Assembly (NCBI GenBank): GCA_031404155.1
Contig: JANNGZ010000135.1
Coordinates: 1 to 59,114, forward strand
Direction: 5' to 3'
DNA length: 59,114 nucleotides
Source of the DNA: JANNGZ01 sp031404155
GTDB taxonomy: Bacteria; Pseudomonadota; Gammaproteobacteria; Burkholderiales; Burkholderiaceae_C
This document shows, in pieces, positions 18,210-25,599 of this stretch (positions within the stretch are counted from its first letter, which is position 1; every line of letters begins with the position of its first letter). The position numbers and the translations under genes are program-made. The notes under the pieces were generated by a model that did not search any database, was not told the origin of the DNA, and saw only the letters and a list, made by a program, of their open reading frames with translations.

Positions 18210-18881
18210 ATGCGAATCGTGGCCCTTGACCTGGCTCTTGCGGCGCTCGTGGCGCTCGCAACGGCAGCCCACGCGCAGCCCGCGGCCGGGAACACCGAAG
18301 CCGCGGTTGCCGCGGCTGTGGCGGCCTACGAGCGCAGCGATTTGCCCGCCGCCCGCGCCGCCTTCACGAAACTCTCCGCGGCAGGCGTACCGGCCGCCGA
18401 CTACAACCTGGCGGTGATGCACCTGCGCGGCGAGATGCCGGCGCCCAGCCGCCGCGAGGCGCTGCGCCTGATGACCCGCGCGGCCGAACAGGGGTTTGTC
18501 ACCGCCATGTTCGGCCTCGGCCAGTTGCATGAAAACGGTGCCGCCGGCGCGCGCCGGCTGGACCGGGCCAAGGCCTGGTACGAACGTGCCGCGAAGGCTG
18601 GCAGCGTGGACGCTCAAGTGGCGATCGCCACCGCGCACTACCTCGGCCGCGGCACCGCGAAAGACCTCGCGCAAGCCGGGCACTGGTACCGCGAAGCGGC
18701 CAAGGGCGGCGACGTCGGCGCGCAGTACCTGATCGCGTCGATGTACGAAAGCGGCGACGGCGTCGAGCGCGACCTGCGCCTGGCGCGCTACTGGTACGGC
18801 ATCGCGGCCCGCAACGGCGACCTGGCGGCGCCGGGCAAGCTGCGCGAGGTGGACGCCAAGATGGCGGGGCCCGGCGGCTGA
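18210..18881 (+). CDS. Exported Sel1-repeat protein
   Basis: A 223-residue protein with a signal peptide (ALVALATAAHAQ) and Sel1-like TPR repeats from about residue 70. Examples are ALRLMTRAAEQGFVTAMFGL, AKAWYERAAKAGSVDAQVAI and AGHWYREAAKGGDVGAQYLI. Sel1 repeats form superhelical scaffolds for protein contacts; the partner is unknown. The ATG at 18210 lies seven bases after AGGA, so it is preferred over the GTG at 18204. It lies opposite to, and between, the lipB and DUF493 genes, and ends 23 bp from the latter's stop. Confidence 0.85.
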   Translation: MRIVALDLALAALVALATAAHAQPAAGNTEAAVAAAVAAYERSDLPAARAAFTKLSAAGVPAADYNLAVMHLRGEMPAPSRREALRLMTRAAEQGFVTAMFGLGQLHENGAAGARRLDRAKAWYERAAKAGSVDAQVAIATAHYLGRGTAKDLAQAGHWYREAAKGGDVGAQYLIASMYESGDGVERDLRLARYWYGIAARNGDLAAPGKLREVDAKMAGPGG

Positions 18882-18904
18882 GCGGCCGGGAGCCGGTCGG
18901 GCCG

Positions 18905-19192
18905 CTAAAGCACCACCTTGACCAGTGGGTGCGTCGACAGCGTCCGGTAGAGTTCGTCGAGCTGCTCGCGGCTGGTGGCGGTCACCGTGATCGTGAGCCC
19001 GAGGTACTTGCCTGCCTTGCTCGGGCGGGTCTCGACGGTCGACGCGTCGAAGGCGGCGTCGAACTGCTGCGCGATCGAGACCACCGCGTCGGTGAAACCG
19101 GCCACGTTGGCACCCATCACCTTGATCGGGAACGCGCTCGGGTACTCGATCAGGCTGGGTTCGGGTGGCGCGTCCGCAGCGGCGGAACTCAT
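18905..19192 (-). CDS. DUF493 (YbeD-like) protein
   Basis: A 95-residue ACT-like small protein of the DUF493/YbeD family. The core has YPSAFPIKVMG and GKYLGLTITVTATSREQLDELYR, ending in HPLVKVVL. Its role is unproven; the gene commonly travels with lipB and is thought to be regulatory. The ATG overlaps the stop of the aminotransferase gene as ATGA, so the two are translationally coupled. lipB, its usual downstream partner, is displaced by about 1.3 kb. Confidence 0.92.
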   Translation of the reverse strand: MSSAAADAPPEPSLIEYPSAFPIKVMGANVAGFTDAVVSIAQQFDAAFDASTVETRPSKAGKYLGLTITVTATSREQLDELYRTLSTHPLVKVVL

Positions 19193-20079
19193 ATCGACAT
19201 CGTCGCCTTCACGCGCTGGTAGGCCTCGTACAGGCGCCCGTACACCGGCCCGGGTTTGCCGCGCAAGGCGCCGTGGCCGACCGGCTGGCCGTCCAGCGAG
19301 GTCACCGGAAGCACCTCCTTGGTGGCCGAACTCAGCAGCACCTCGTCGGCGGCGAACACGTCGGCCTCGGTGATCGGGCGCAGGTTGTAGGCGATGCCCT
19401 CTTCCTCGCACAACTCGCGGAACAATTCGACGCGGATGCCTTCGAGCACATGCTCGCTCTTCGGCGGCCCGAGCAGCGCGCCCTCGTGCACGATCCACAC
19501 ATTGCAGGCCGCGGCCTCGGTGAGCCAGGGGCCGCCCGCAGCACCGTCGCGGAAGAGCACGGTTTCGGCGGCGCCCTTGTCGGCGGAAATCTGGCGCGCC
19601 AGCACCGCACCGAGCAGGCTCGTGGTCTTGATGTCGCCGCGCTCCCAGCGGAAGTCCCGCGCCGAGACACAGGCCACGCCGTGATGGCGCTGCTCGGCGG
19701 TGGGCGGCTTCATCGGGTTGCTCATCATGAACACCGTGGGCTCGATGTCCTCGGGCATCACATGGTCGCGCAGCGCCACGCCGCGCGTGACCTGGAGGTA
19801 GACGAGCTGGTCCGGCGCACTCTGCGCCGCCACCAGTCTGCGCGCCCGCTCCAGCCACTGCTCGCGCGTGGCCGGGTTGGCGATGCGCAGCTTGGACAGG
19901 CTGCGCGCCAGGCGCGCCATGTGCTCGTCGAAGCGGAACAGGCGCCGGCCGTACACCGGCATCACCTCGTAGATGCCGTCGCCGAAGATGAAGCCGCGAT
20001 CGAGCACGCTGACCTTGGCCTGGTTCAGCGGCGTCATCTCGCCGTTCAGGTAGCACAGGGTGTCGGGCAGGGCTTGCAT
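19189..20079 (-). CDS. dat: D-amino-acid aminotransferase (class IV)
   Basis: A fold-type IV PLP enzyme that interconverts D-alanine and D-glutamate with their keto acids. The 296-residue sequence has the opening YLNGEMTPLNQAKVSVLDRGFIF (family signature split around DRG), the PLP lysine K151 in RGDIKTTSLL, and TEAACNVWIV and SSATKEVLPVT in the cofactor site. It lies between dacA and DUF493, the standard Burkholderiales order. A peptidoglycan-precursor role is likely, given the D-Ala carboxypeptidase just upstream. A branched-chain aminotransferase is less likely because of the RDHVMPEDIEPTVF region and context. Confidence 0.9.
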   Translation of the reverse strand: MQALPDTLCYLNGEMTPLNQAKVSVLDRGFIFGDGIYEVMPVYGRRLFRFDEHMARLARSLSKLRIANPATREQWLERARRLVAAQSAPDQLVYLQVTRGVALRDHVMPEDIEPTVFMMSNPMKPPTAEQRHHGVACVSARDFRWERGDIKTTSLLGAVLARQISADKGAAETVLFRDGAAGGPWLTEAAACNVWIVHEGALLGPPKSEHVLEGIRVELFRELCEEEGIAYNLRPITEADVFAADEVLLSSATKEVLPVTSLDGQPVGHGALRGKPGPVYGRLYEAYQRVKATMSI

Positions 20080-20196
20080 CGCGGACCTTTCGCCTTGTGG
20101 GCGTGTCGAGTCAATGAAGGACCGCTCCCGGGTCGACTCAGGCCCTTCGGGCGGCGGCTGCCGCGCGTGGGCGGCCTGGGGATATGCGAATCGAGC

Positions 20197-21372
20197 TTAC
20201 TTGATCCAAAGCCGGATCGCGTCCCAGGCGCGGCCGAAAATGCCCGCCTGCTCCACCGGCTCGAGCAACACCAGCGGCAACTCGGCAATCAGCTCGCCCG
20301 CGCTGCTGCTCACCTTGATCTTGCCTACCGCCTCGCCCTTGGCCAGCGGCGCCACCAGCGGGTCGGTGCGCTCGACCCGGGTCACCAATTTGTCGCCCTC
20401 GCCCTTGGGCACGCTGACCACCACCGCACCGGCGGCGCCGAGCTTGGCGATGCGTTCCTTGCCCTTCCACACCTCGGGCGTGGCGATCGGCTTGCCACCC
20501 TCGAACAGGCGCATCGCGTCCCAGGCCTGGTAGCCCCAGTTGAGCAGCTTCTGGCTCTCGTTGGCGCGCGCCTCGCGCGACGCGGTGCCCAGCACCACGG
20601 TGAGCAGCCGCCGTTTGGCCGCCGGTGTGCCTGCCGCGCCGAGGTTCGGAAACTCGCGGCTGGCGCTGGCGATCAGGCAGTAACCCGCCGCCTCGGTGTA
20701 GCCGGTCTTCATGCCGTCCACCGCCGGGTCGCGGCGCAGCAGCAGGTTGCGGTTGTCCTGGCGGATCTTGTTGTAGCTCCACTCCTTGATGCTGTAGTAC
20801 GGGTAGTGCTCGGGAAAGTCGCGGATCACGCGCGAGGCGATCAGCGCAATCTCGCGCGCCGTGGTGCGGTGGCCCGGCTCGGTCATGCCGGTCACGTTCT
20901 TGAAGCTGGTGTTCTTCAGGCCCCAGGCCTGCGCCTGGCGGTTCATCATCGCGACAAAATTCTCGACCGTGCCGGCCACGCCCTCGGCCAGCACCACCGA
21001 GGCGTCGTTGCCCGACTGCACGATCATGCCGCGCAGCAACTCGTCCACCTTCGGCGTCATCGTGGTGTCGATGAACATCAGCGAAGGGTCGCCCTTGCGT
21101 TCGTTCCAGGCCCGCACGCTCACCGGCAGGGTTTGTTCCAGCGTCAGCTTCTTCTCGCGCAGCGCGCCGAAGACGATGTAGGCGGTCATCAGCTTGGTCA
21201 GCGAGGCCGGGTCGCTCGGCGCATCGGCCTCACGTTGGGCCAGCGTCTGGTTGCTGGTCAGGTCGAGCAGGATGTAGTGGCGCGCGGCGATTTCCGGTGG
21301 CTGCGGCGCCTGCGCGAAGGCCAGGTTTCCGGCCAGGGCCAGGGCCAGCGCGAGTACGAAGGTCATTTTCAT
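20197..21372 (-). CDS. dacA: D-alanyl-D-alanine carboxypeptidase (PBP5/6 type)
   Basis: A low-molecular-mass penicillin-binding protein that trims the terminal D-Ala of peptidoglycan side chains in the periplasm. The 391-residue product has a signal peptide ending NLAFAQ. All three serine-transpeptidase motifs are present: S57LTK60, S120GN122 and K222TG224. The PBP5-type C-terminal beta domain and an amphipathic tail (AGIFGRAWDAIRLWIK), which would anchor it to the membrane face, follow. The start at 21372 precedes the signal peptide directly. The next gene is the D-amino-acid aminotransferase, so released and supplied D-alanine are handled in one locus. Confidence 0.95.
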   Translation of the reverse strand: MKMTFVLALALALAGNLAFAQAPQPPEIAARHYILLDLTSNQTLAQREADAPSDPASLTKLMTAYIVFGALREKKLTLEQTLPVSVRAWNERKGDPSLMFIDTTMTPKVDELLRGMIVQSGNDASVVLAEGVAGTVENFVAMMNRQAQAWGLKNTSFKNVTGMTEPGHRTTAREIALIASRVIRDFPEHYPYYSIKEWSYNKIRQDNRNLLLRRDPAVDGMKTGYTEAAGYCLIASASREFPNLGAAGTPAAKRRLLTVVLGTASREARANESQKLLNWGYQAWDAMRLFEGGKPIATPEVWKGKERIAKLGAAGAVVVSVPKGEGDKLVTRVERTDPLVAPLAKGEAVGKIKVSSSAGELIAELPLVLLEPVEQAGIFGRAWDAIRLWIK

Positions 21373-21448
21373 CGGTGAGCGATCGGGGCAGACAAGCGTG
21401 AATCGAGGATGTCGCGCGGCGGGCCGCATGTTGCGGTGGGCAGCACGG

Positions 21449-22069
21449 TCAAGGCGCAAACGCGCGCAGCACGATGGCCTTGAGCAGCGGCAACTGCCCG
21501 TGGAAAAAATGCCCGCCGCCGGGCACCACCACCACCGGCAGCGATTGGGGGCGGGCCCAGTCGAGCGTGGCTTGGAGCGGCACCACGTCGTCGAGTTCAC
21601 CCTGGATCACCAGCGTGTCCTCGGCCACCGGCGCGACGCTGAAGTTCTGGGTCGCGGGGCCGACGAGCACGGTGCGCGCCAGGGCGTGCCGCGCACCGGC
21701 GCGTGCCGCCACCTGCGACGCCACGTAGCCGCCGAAGCTGAAACCGGCGACGACCAGCGGCAGCGTGGGCTCGTCGTGCAGCGCGTCGAGCACCGCGACC
21801 GCGTCGTCGACCTCGCCACGGCCCGCGTCCCAGACGCCTTCGGACGCACCGACACCCCGGAAGTTGAAGCGCAGGCTGCGAAAACCGAGTTGCACGAAGG
21901 CGCGTGCGAGTGTTTGCACCACCTTGTTGTCCATCGTCCCGCCATGCTGCGGATGAGGGTGGCAGACCAGCGCCAGGCCGCGCGGCGGCCGATCCGCCGG
22001 CTCGTCGATCGCACACTCGATCGCACCGGCCGGCCCGGCCACCGAGCGGCGTTGCGTCTTGGGGTTCAC
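21449..22069 (-). CDS. Small alpha/beta hydrolase
   Basis: A 206-residue hydrolase of the short (dienelactone-hydrolase-like) type. The oxyanion region is CHPHPQHGGTMDNKVV, the nucleophile elbow GFSFGGY, the acid in GELDDVVPL and the base in GGGHFFHGQL. The substrate is unknown. No ATG fits; the GTG at 22069 gives the family-like opening NPKTQRRSVAGPAGAIECAID. That GTG overlaps the stop of an upstream 29-codon mini-ORF as GTGA, which supports both the start and coupled translation. Its place between the ferredoxin and dacA genes is conserved in relatives. Confidence 0.87.
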   Translation of the reverse strand: MNPKTQRRSVAGPAGAIECAIDEPADRPPRGLALVCHPHPQHGGTMDNKVVQTLARAFVQLGFRSLRFNFRGVGASEGVWDAGRGEVDDAVAVLDALHDEPTLPLVVAGFSFGGYVASQVAARAGARHALARTVLVGPATQNFSVAPVAEDTLVIQGELDDVVPLQATLDWARPQSLPVVVVPGGGHFFHGQLPLLKAIVLRAFAP

Positions 22070-22155
22070 AAGCGACCGGGCCAGCGCCGGGCCGATCCCA
22101 AGCGGCCCGGACTCCCCCGCGGGGGGTGCGAGCACGGCGAGCTGGGGGCTGTCAT
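22066..22155 (-). promoter_or_regulatory. Leader mini-ORF in a GC-palindrome element, coupled to the hydrolase gene
   Basis: An ATG two bases after the ferredoxin stop opens a 29-codon frame (MTAPSSPCSHPPRG...). Its TGA overlaps the GTG of the alpha/beta hydrolase. The DNA contains CCCCCCGCGGGGG and CTTGGGATCGGCCCGGCG blocks. These align with the reverse complement of the tandem units at 45948-46177, so the element belongs to a dispersed family. Expression of the peptide is not shown; the coupling role is an inference from the overlap. Confidence 0.5.
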
Positions 22156-22157
22156 CT

Positions 22158-22484
22158 CTAGCGCCCGATCTCGGGCGCGAGCAGCAAGCGCCGCACGGCC
22201 TCGCCGCGCTTGAGATGCGACTCGACAATCTCGTCGATGTCGTCGGCGTCGACATAGCTGTACCAGGTCTCGTCGGGGTAGACCACCGCCACCGGTCCAC
22301 CGGCGCAGCGGTCCAGGCAGCCGGCCTTGTTCACCCGCACGCCGCCCACGCCGTTGAGTTTCTCGGCCTTGACGCGCGACTTGCAGTGGTCCAGCGCCGC
22401 TTGTGCGCCACGCCCGGCGCAGCAGGCTTCACCGTTGTCCCGCTGGTTGACGCAGAAGAAGATGTGATGCTTGTAATAGCCCAT
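22158..22484 (-). CDS. Thioredoxin-like [2Fe-2S] ferredoxin
   Basis: A 108-residue ferredoxin of the thioredoxin-fold class. The four cluster cysteines are probably those in FFCVNQRDNGEACC and in AGCLDRCAGGP. A PVAVVYPDETWY strand follows, typical of the family. Partners and function in this organism are unknown. It heads the conserved chain ferredoxin - hydrolase - dacA - aminotransferase - DUF493 on the minus strand. Confidence 0.92.
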   Translation of the reverse strand: MGYYKHHIFFCVNQRDNGEACCAGRGAQAALDHCKSRVKAEKLNGVGGVRVNKAGCLDRCAGGPVAVVYPDETWYSYVDADDIDEIVESHLKRGEAVRRLLLAPEIGR

Positions 22485-22507
22485 GCGGCGATTGTAGGAG
22501 GCGGCTC

Positions 22508-22658
22508 ATGAGCAAATGTGGCTCTGCCACTTTGCTCTTACCCCCTCGGGGGGGCTGAGGGCCGCGGCTCCGAGTCCGCCTGCGCGGACTTGGACAGCCC
22601 GAAGGCCCAGCGCCTCTGGCGATGGGCGGACGACGTAGTCGTCGGCCTGGGGGCACTC
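22508..22658. repeat. Dispersed GC-rich palindromic intergenic element (copy near VanZ gene)
   Basis: On the plus strand it opens ATGAGCAAATGTGGC and continues to CTTTGCTC, an inverted repeat of GAGCAAA, then CCCCCTCGGGGGG. Further hairpins follow, such as AGTCCGC / GCGGACT. The first 50 bp closely match the minus-strand sequence at 45117-45190. It fills the gap between the VanZ-like and ferredoxin genes and could act as a terminator or a REP-like mobile repeat. Confidence 0.6.
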
Positions 22659-23801
22659 TCAAGCCGCCGCCGGCTCGTCGTCGCTGGAGGCCACACGCGC
22701 GAGCAGCCAGAGCATCGCGAGGTAGGGCCAGAGCCAGCCGACCCACTGCGCCAGGCCGAAAAAACGGATGAAGCGCCCCTGCTCCCAGCCTTGCAGGCTG
22801 GCGGCGAAGTAGGGGTCGGCGGGCGCATGTGCCACCAGCGCCACCAGGCCGGTGAGCGTCATCAGGCCGAGTGCAGCCGCCAGGCGCTGTGGCGCGCGCG
22901 AACACAGCAGCGCCACCAGCAGCGCGCCGCCGAGCGCGGGCAGCGTTGCGGGTGTCAGCCAGGCGAGGGCATGTTCGGGGCCGAAGTTCAGGCTGGCCGA
23001 GAGCGTGCTGGTGGCCAGCGCCAGCAGCGCCGCGCCGACCGCAAGCAGCATGCGGTGGCGCACCGCGCGGGTGGCGGCAAAGGCGACAAAACACGGCGCG
23101 AGCAAGCCGAGCATGATCGTGAGCGCTTCAGCCAGCGGCGACAGCGGTTCGAACGCGGGCACGCCGTGCGCGAACCATTGGGCCGCCGGCTCGGTCCAGG
23201 CACTGCCTTCCAGCGCCGCTTCACCCAAAGCACGCAGTTCGTCCCAGACCTGCCCGAGCCCCAGCGGCAACGGCGACGGGAACAGCAGCCCGAGCGGCCA
23301 CAGCATCAGCAAGGCCAAGGCGCCGTCGCTGCGGCGCACGAACCAACGCTCGCGCAGACGCTGCCAACGCTGAAGGAAACCCGCTGCCACGAGCAGCGCC
23401 GCCAGCAGCGCGCCGAGCGCCGCGCCACTGGCATTGAGTGCCAGGTCGATCCGCGACGGCACCCGCGAGGGCACGAAGGTTTGCGCCACCTCCAGCCCGA
23501 AGGACAAAGCCGCGGGCCCCAGGCAGGCGAGTGCAATCGCCACTGCCGCGCCGCCACCGCTGCGCACCACCGCGCCGAACAACAGCGCGCCCAGCGGCAG
23601 GTAGCCCAGCAGGTTGGCGACCAGGTCGAAACGGTCGCGCCAGGGTGGCCAGGGCAGCGCCATCGCGGTCCACAACGACTGCCCCGCCGGCCAATGCCAG
23701 CCGGTGAACGGGTAGAGGCTGGCGTAGACGATCAGCAGCGCGAACGCGGCCGCAAGCAGAACGGCGGAGCTGCGCTGGCGTGGCATCGGCTGCGCCGTCA
23801 C
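22659..23801 (-). CDS. VanZ-family multispanning membrane protein
   Basis: A 380-residue inner-membrane protein. The N-terminal half matches the VanZ-like fold: YASLYPFTGW, then DRFDLVANLLGYLPLGALLFGAV and EVAQTFVPSRVPSRIDLALNASGAALGA, with about four helices. The C-terminal half adds several more hydrophobic helices, so it is longer than VanZ itself. The function of chromosomal VanZ-like proteins is mostly unknown, and antibiotic resistance should not be assumed. The start is a GTG at 23801, three bases from the HemJ-like stop; an ATG at 23786 is the alternative. Confidence 0.85.
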   Translation of the reverse strand: MTAQPMPRQRSSAVLLAAAFALLIVYASLYPFTGWHWPAGQSLWTAMALPWPPWRDRFDLVANLLGYLPLGALLFGAVVRSGGGAAVAIALACLGPAALSFGLEVAQTFVPSRVPSRIDLALNASGAALGALLAALLVAAGFLQRWQRLRERWFVRRSDGALALLMLWPLGLLFPSPLPLGLGQVWDELRALGEAALEGSAWTEPAAQWFAHGVPAFEPLSPLAEALTIMLGLLAPCFVAFAATRAVRHRMLLAVGAALLALATSTLSASLNFGPEHALAWLTPATLPALGGALLVALLCSRAPQRLAAALGLMTLTGLVALVAHAPADPYFAASLQGWEQGRFIRFFGLAQWVGWLWPYLAMLWLLARVASSDDEPAAA

Positions 23802-23804
23802 CGC

Positions 23805-24239
23805 TCAGAAGGGTTTGACAACGACCAGCACCACGATCGCGGTGAAGAGCAGCACCGCCATTTCGTTGAAGACCCGAAACCAGCGCTCGCTGCGCCGGTT
23901 CTCGAAGGTTTCGAAGCGGCGTAGCAGCGAGCGGCAGGCGTGGTGGTAGCCGACCGCGAGCACCACCAGCAGCAGCTTGGCGTAGAACCAGCGCGAACCC
24001 GCACCGGCGCCGAAGCCGAGCCAGAGCCAGAGGCCGAACAGGAGCGCCGGCACCATCAACAGGCTGGCGAAGCGGTACAGCCGGCGCGCCATCAACAGCA
24101 GGCGCTCGCGCTCGGCATGGCTGTCCGCGGGCACCGAGGCCAGGTTCACGTACAGGCGCGGCAGATAGAACAGGCCCGCGAACCAGCTCGCGACAAAGAC
24201 GATGTGCAAGGCCTTGACCCAAAGAAACGCGGTGCTCAT
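23805..24239 (-). CDS. hemJ: HemJ-like / CopD-family membrane protein, probable protoporphyrinogen oxidase
   Basis: A 144-residue protein with four predicted membrane helices. It opens with the HemJ-type WVKALHIVFVASWFAGLFYLPRL, whose first-helix histidine is a proposed heme ligand, and ends in VVVKPF with the conserved lysine. HemJ oxidises protoporphyrinogen IX in heme synthesis in bacteria lacking HemG or HemY. The usual second histidine after PRL (RLFVYH in cyanobacterial HemJ) is replaced (RLYVNL), so a looser CopD-family label is possible. hemB lies divergent 341 bp away, which supports a heme role. Confidence 0.75.
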   Translation of the reverse strand: MSTAFLWVKALHIVFVASWFAGLFYLPRLYVNLASVPADSHAERERLLLMARRLYRFASLLMVPALLFGLWLWLGFGAGAGSRWFYAKLLLVVLAVGYHHACRSLLRRFETFENRRSERWFRVFNEMAVLLFTAIVVLVVVKPF

Positions 24240-24294
24240 CGGCGCGATTATCTTGGGCGGCAGTCACCGCGTCCGCCGCCAATCGGGCTGGCCC

Positions 24295-24326
24295 AAAAGA
24301 AAGAGCCCCGGTCAGAGACCGGGGCT
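24295..24326 (-). terminator. Rho-independent terminator of the candidate sRNA
   Basis: A perfect 10-bp stem (AGCCCCGGTC / GACCGGGGCT, 24304-24313 with 24317-24326) with a 3-nt loop is followed on the minus strand by CTTTCTTTT. Confidence 0.88.
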
Positions 24327-24410
24327 GCAAAGCCTTATCGCTGTCATCACGCTAAGGCACCTGCTCAGGGAGGAAAAGCAGGGAATGATCACCTTGCGGC
24401 TATCATTCAT
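24295..24410 (-). ncRNA. Candidate structured small RNA between hemJ and hemB
   Basis: The minus strand specifies a compact RNA of about 116 nt with its own promoter and intrinsic terminator. Hairpin 1 has a 7-bp stem (GAATGAT, 24402-24408, with ATCATTC, 24383-24389). Hairpin 2 has a 6-bp stem (CCTGCT, 24377-24382, with AGCAGG, 24360-24365) and an 11-nt loop TTTCCTCCCTG. Hairpin 3 pairs CCTTAGCG (24350-24357) with CGATAAGG (24333-24340), with one mismatch. Hairpin 4 is the terminator. The CCUCC loop could base-pair with Shine-Dalgarno sequences, as in C-rich-loop sRNAs of other proteobacteria. It could instead be an attenuator ahead of hemJ, whose start is 56 nt past the terminator. No significant protein reading frame is implied. 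Confidence 0.7.
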
Positions 24411-24415
24411 CGACC

Positions 24416-24444
24416 ACTCTAGCAGACGAAAACCGGCCTGTAAG
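24416..24444 (-). promoter_or_regulatory. Sigma-70-like promoter for the candidate sRNA
   Basis: The minus strand has CTTACA (24439-24444), a 17-bp spacer ending in TGC, and TAGAGT (24416-24421). That is an extended -10 with near-consensus spacing. Transcription would begin near 24410, exactly at the base of the first hairpin. Confidence 0.6.
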
Positions 24445-24580
24445 CATGTAGTTACGCGGGAAAACCTCAGGTTCGCGTCGGCCTGCGCCGTGGCGGTATG
24501 CCCGCAGACCCTGATCGGCGAGCAACAAGAAGACCGCCGGCGGCTGCGCGAGCCGGGCCACCGCGAGAAGGAGACCCGAG

Positions 24581-25597
24581 TTGAGCCACGCACCGCTGCC
24601 CCCGTTCCCCGCCAGCCGGCCGCGCCGCCTGCGCCGCGACGCCGCCACCCGTGCGCTGGTTCGGGAATCGCGGCTGGCCGCATCGGACCTGATCCTGCCG
24701 GTGTTCCTGCTCGACGGCCGCGGCCAGGTGCAGGACGTGGCGAGCATGCCCGGCGTGCGGCGCCGCAGCGTGGACGGGCTGTTCGCGGTGGCCGAAGAAT
24801 GTGTCTCGCTCGGCATCCCGGTGATGGCGCTGTTCCCGGTGCTCGAACCGAGCCTGAAAACAGCCGACGGCCGCGAAGCCACCAACCCCGAAGGCCTGGT
24901 GCCGAGGGCGGTGCGCGAGTTGAAGCGGCGCTTCCCTGAACTTGCCCTGTTGACCGACGTGGCGCTGGACCCCTACACCAGCCATGGCCAGGACGGCCTG
25001 CTCGACGAGACCGGCTACATCCTCAACGACGAGACGGTCGCGGTGCTGTGCAAGCAGGCGCTGGTGCAGGCCGATGCGGGCGTGGACATCGTGGCACCGA
25101 GCGACATGATGGACGGCCGCATCGGCGCGATCCGCTCGGCGCTGGAAGGCCGGCGCCGGATCCACACCAAGATCATGGCCTACAGCGCCAAGTACGCGAG
25201 CGCTTTCTACGGCCCCTTCCGCGACGCGGTGGGCTCCAAGGGCAACTTGGGCAAGAGCGACAAGAAGGCCTACCAGATGGACCCCGGCAACAGCGACGAA
25301 GCGCTGCGCGAGGTGGCGCTGGACATCGCCGAAGGCGCCGACATGGTGATGGTCAAACCCGGCATGCCCTACCTGGACATCGTGCGCCGGGTGAAGGACG
25401 CTTTCCGCATGCCCACCTTCGTCTACCAGGTCAGCGGCGAATACGCGATGCTCAAGGCCGCCGCGATCAACGGCTGGCTCGACCATGACGCGGTGATGAT
25501 GGAAGCGTTGATCGCCTTTCGGCGTGCCGGCGCCGACGGCGTGCTGAGCTACTTCGCGCTCGACGCGGCGCGCCTGCTGCGCGCGGACCAACGCTGA
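24581..25597 (+). CDS. hemB: Porphobilinogen synthase (delta-aminolevulinate dehydratase)
   Basis: HemB condenses two 5-aminolevulinates into porphobilinogen, the second step of heme synthesis. The 338-residue protein has both active-site lysines (HTKIMAYSAKYASAFYGPFR region and MVMVKPGMPYLD). The metal loop reads DVALDPYTSHGQDG, with Asp instead of the zinc cysteines, so it is the magnesium-type enzyme. The start is a TTG at 24581 preceded by GAAGGAGA at ideal spacing. hemJ is divergent and corA follows after 2 nt. Confidence 0.96.
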   Translation: MSHAPLPPFPASRPRRLRRDAATRALVRESRLAASDLILPVFLLDGRGQVQDVASMPGVRRRSVDGLFAVAEECVSLGIPVMALFPVLEPSLKTADGREATNPEGLVPRAVRELKRRFPELALLTDVALDPYTSHGQDGLLDETGYILNDETVAVLCKQALVQADAGVDIVAPSDMMDGRIGAIRSALEGRRRIHTKIMAYSAKYASAFYGPFRDAVGSKGNLGKSDKKAYQMDPGNSDEALREVALDIAEGADMVMVKPGMPYLDIVRRVKDAFRMPTFVYQVSGEYAMLKAAAINGWLDHDAVMMEALIAFRRAGADGVLSYFALDAARLLRADQR

Positions 25598-25599
25598 GC

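Noticed and set aside
19165..21378. 737-codon frame antisense to the aminotransferase and dacA
   Set aside because: It spans two well-supported genes and their gap, with low-complexity His/Gln/Arg-rich translation.
22659..23801. VanZ-like gene as a glycopeptide-resistance determinant
   Set aside because: No vanHAX genes are nearby, the organism appears Gram-negative, and VanZ-like folds are common in ordinary membrane proteins.
24295..24410. Short peptide starting MNDSRKVIIPCF over the sRNA region
   Set aside because: The frame runs through three hairpins and into the terminator with no ribosome site. An RNA gene fits the structure and promoter position better.
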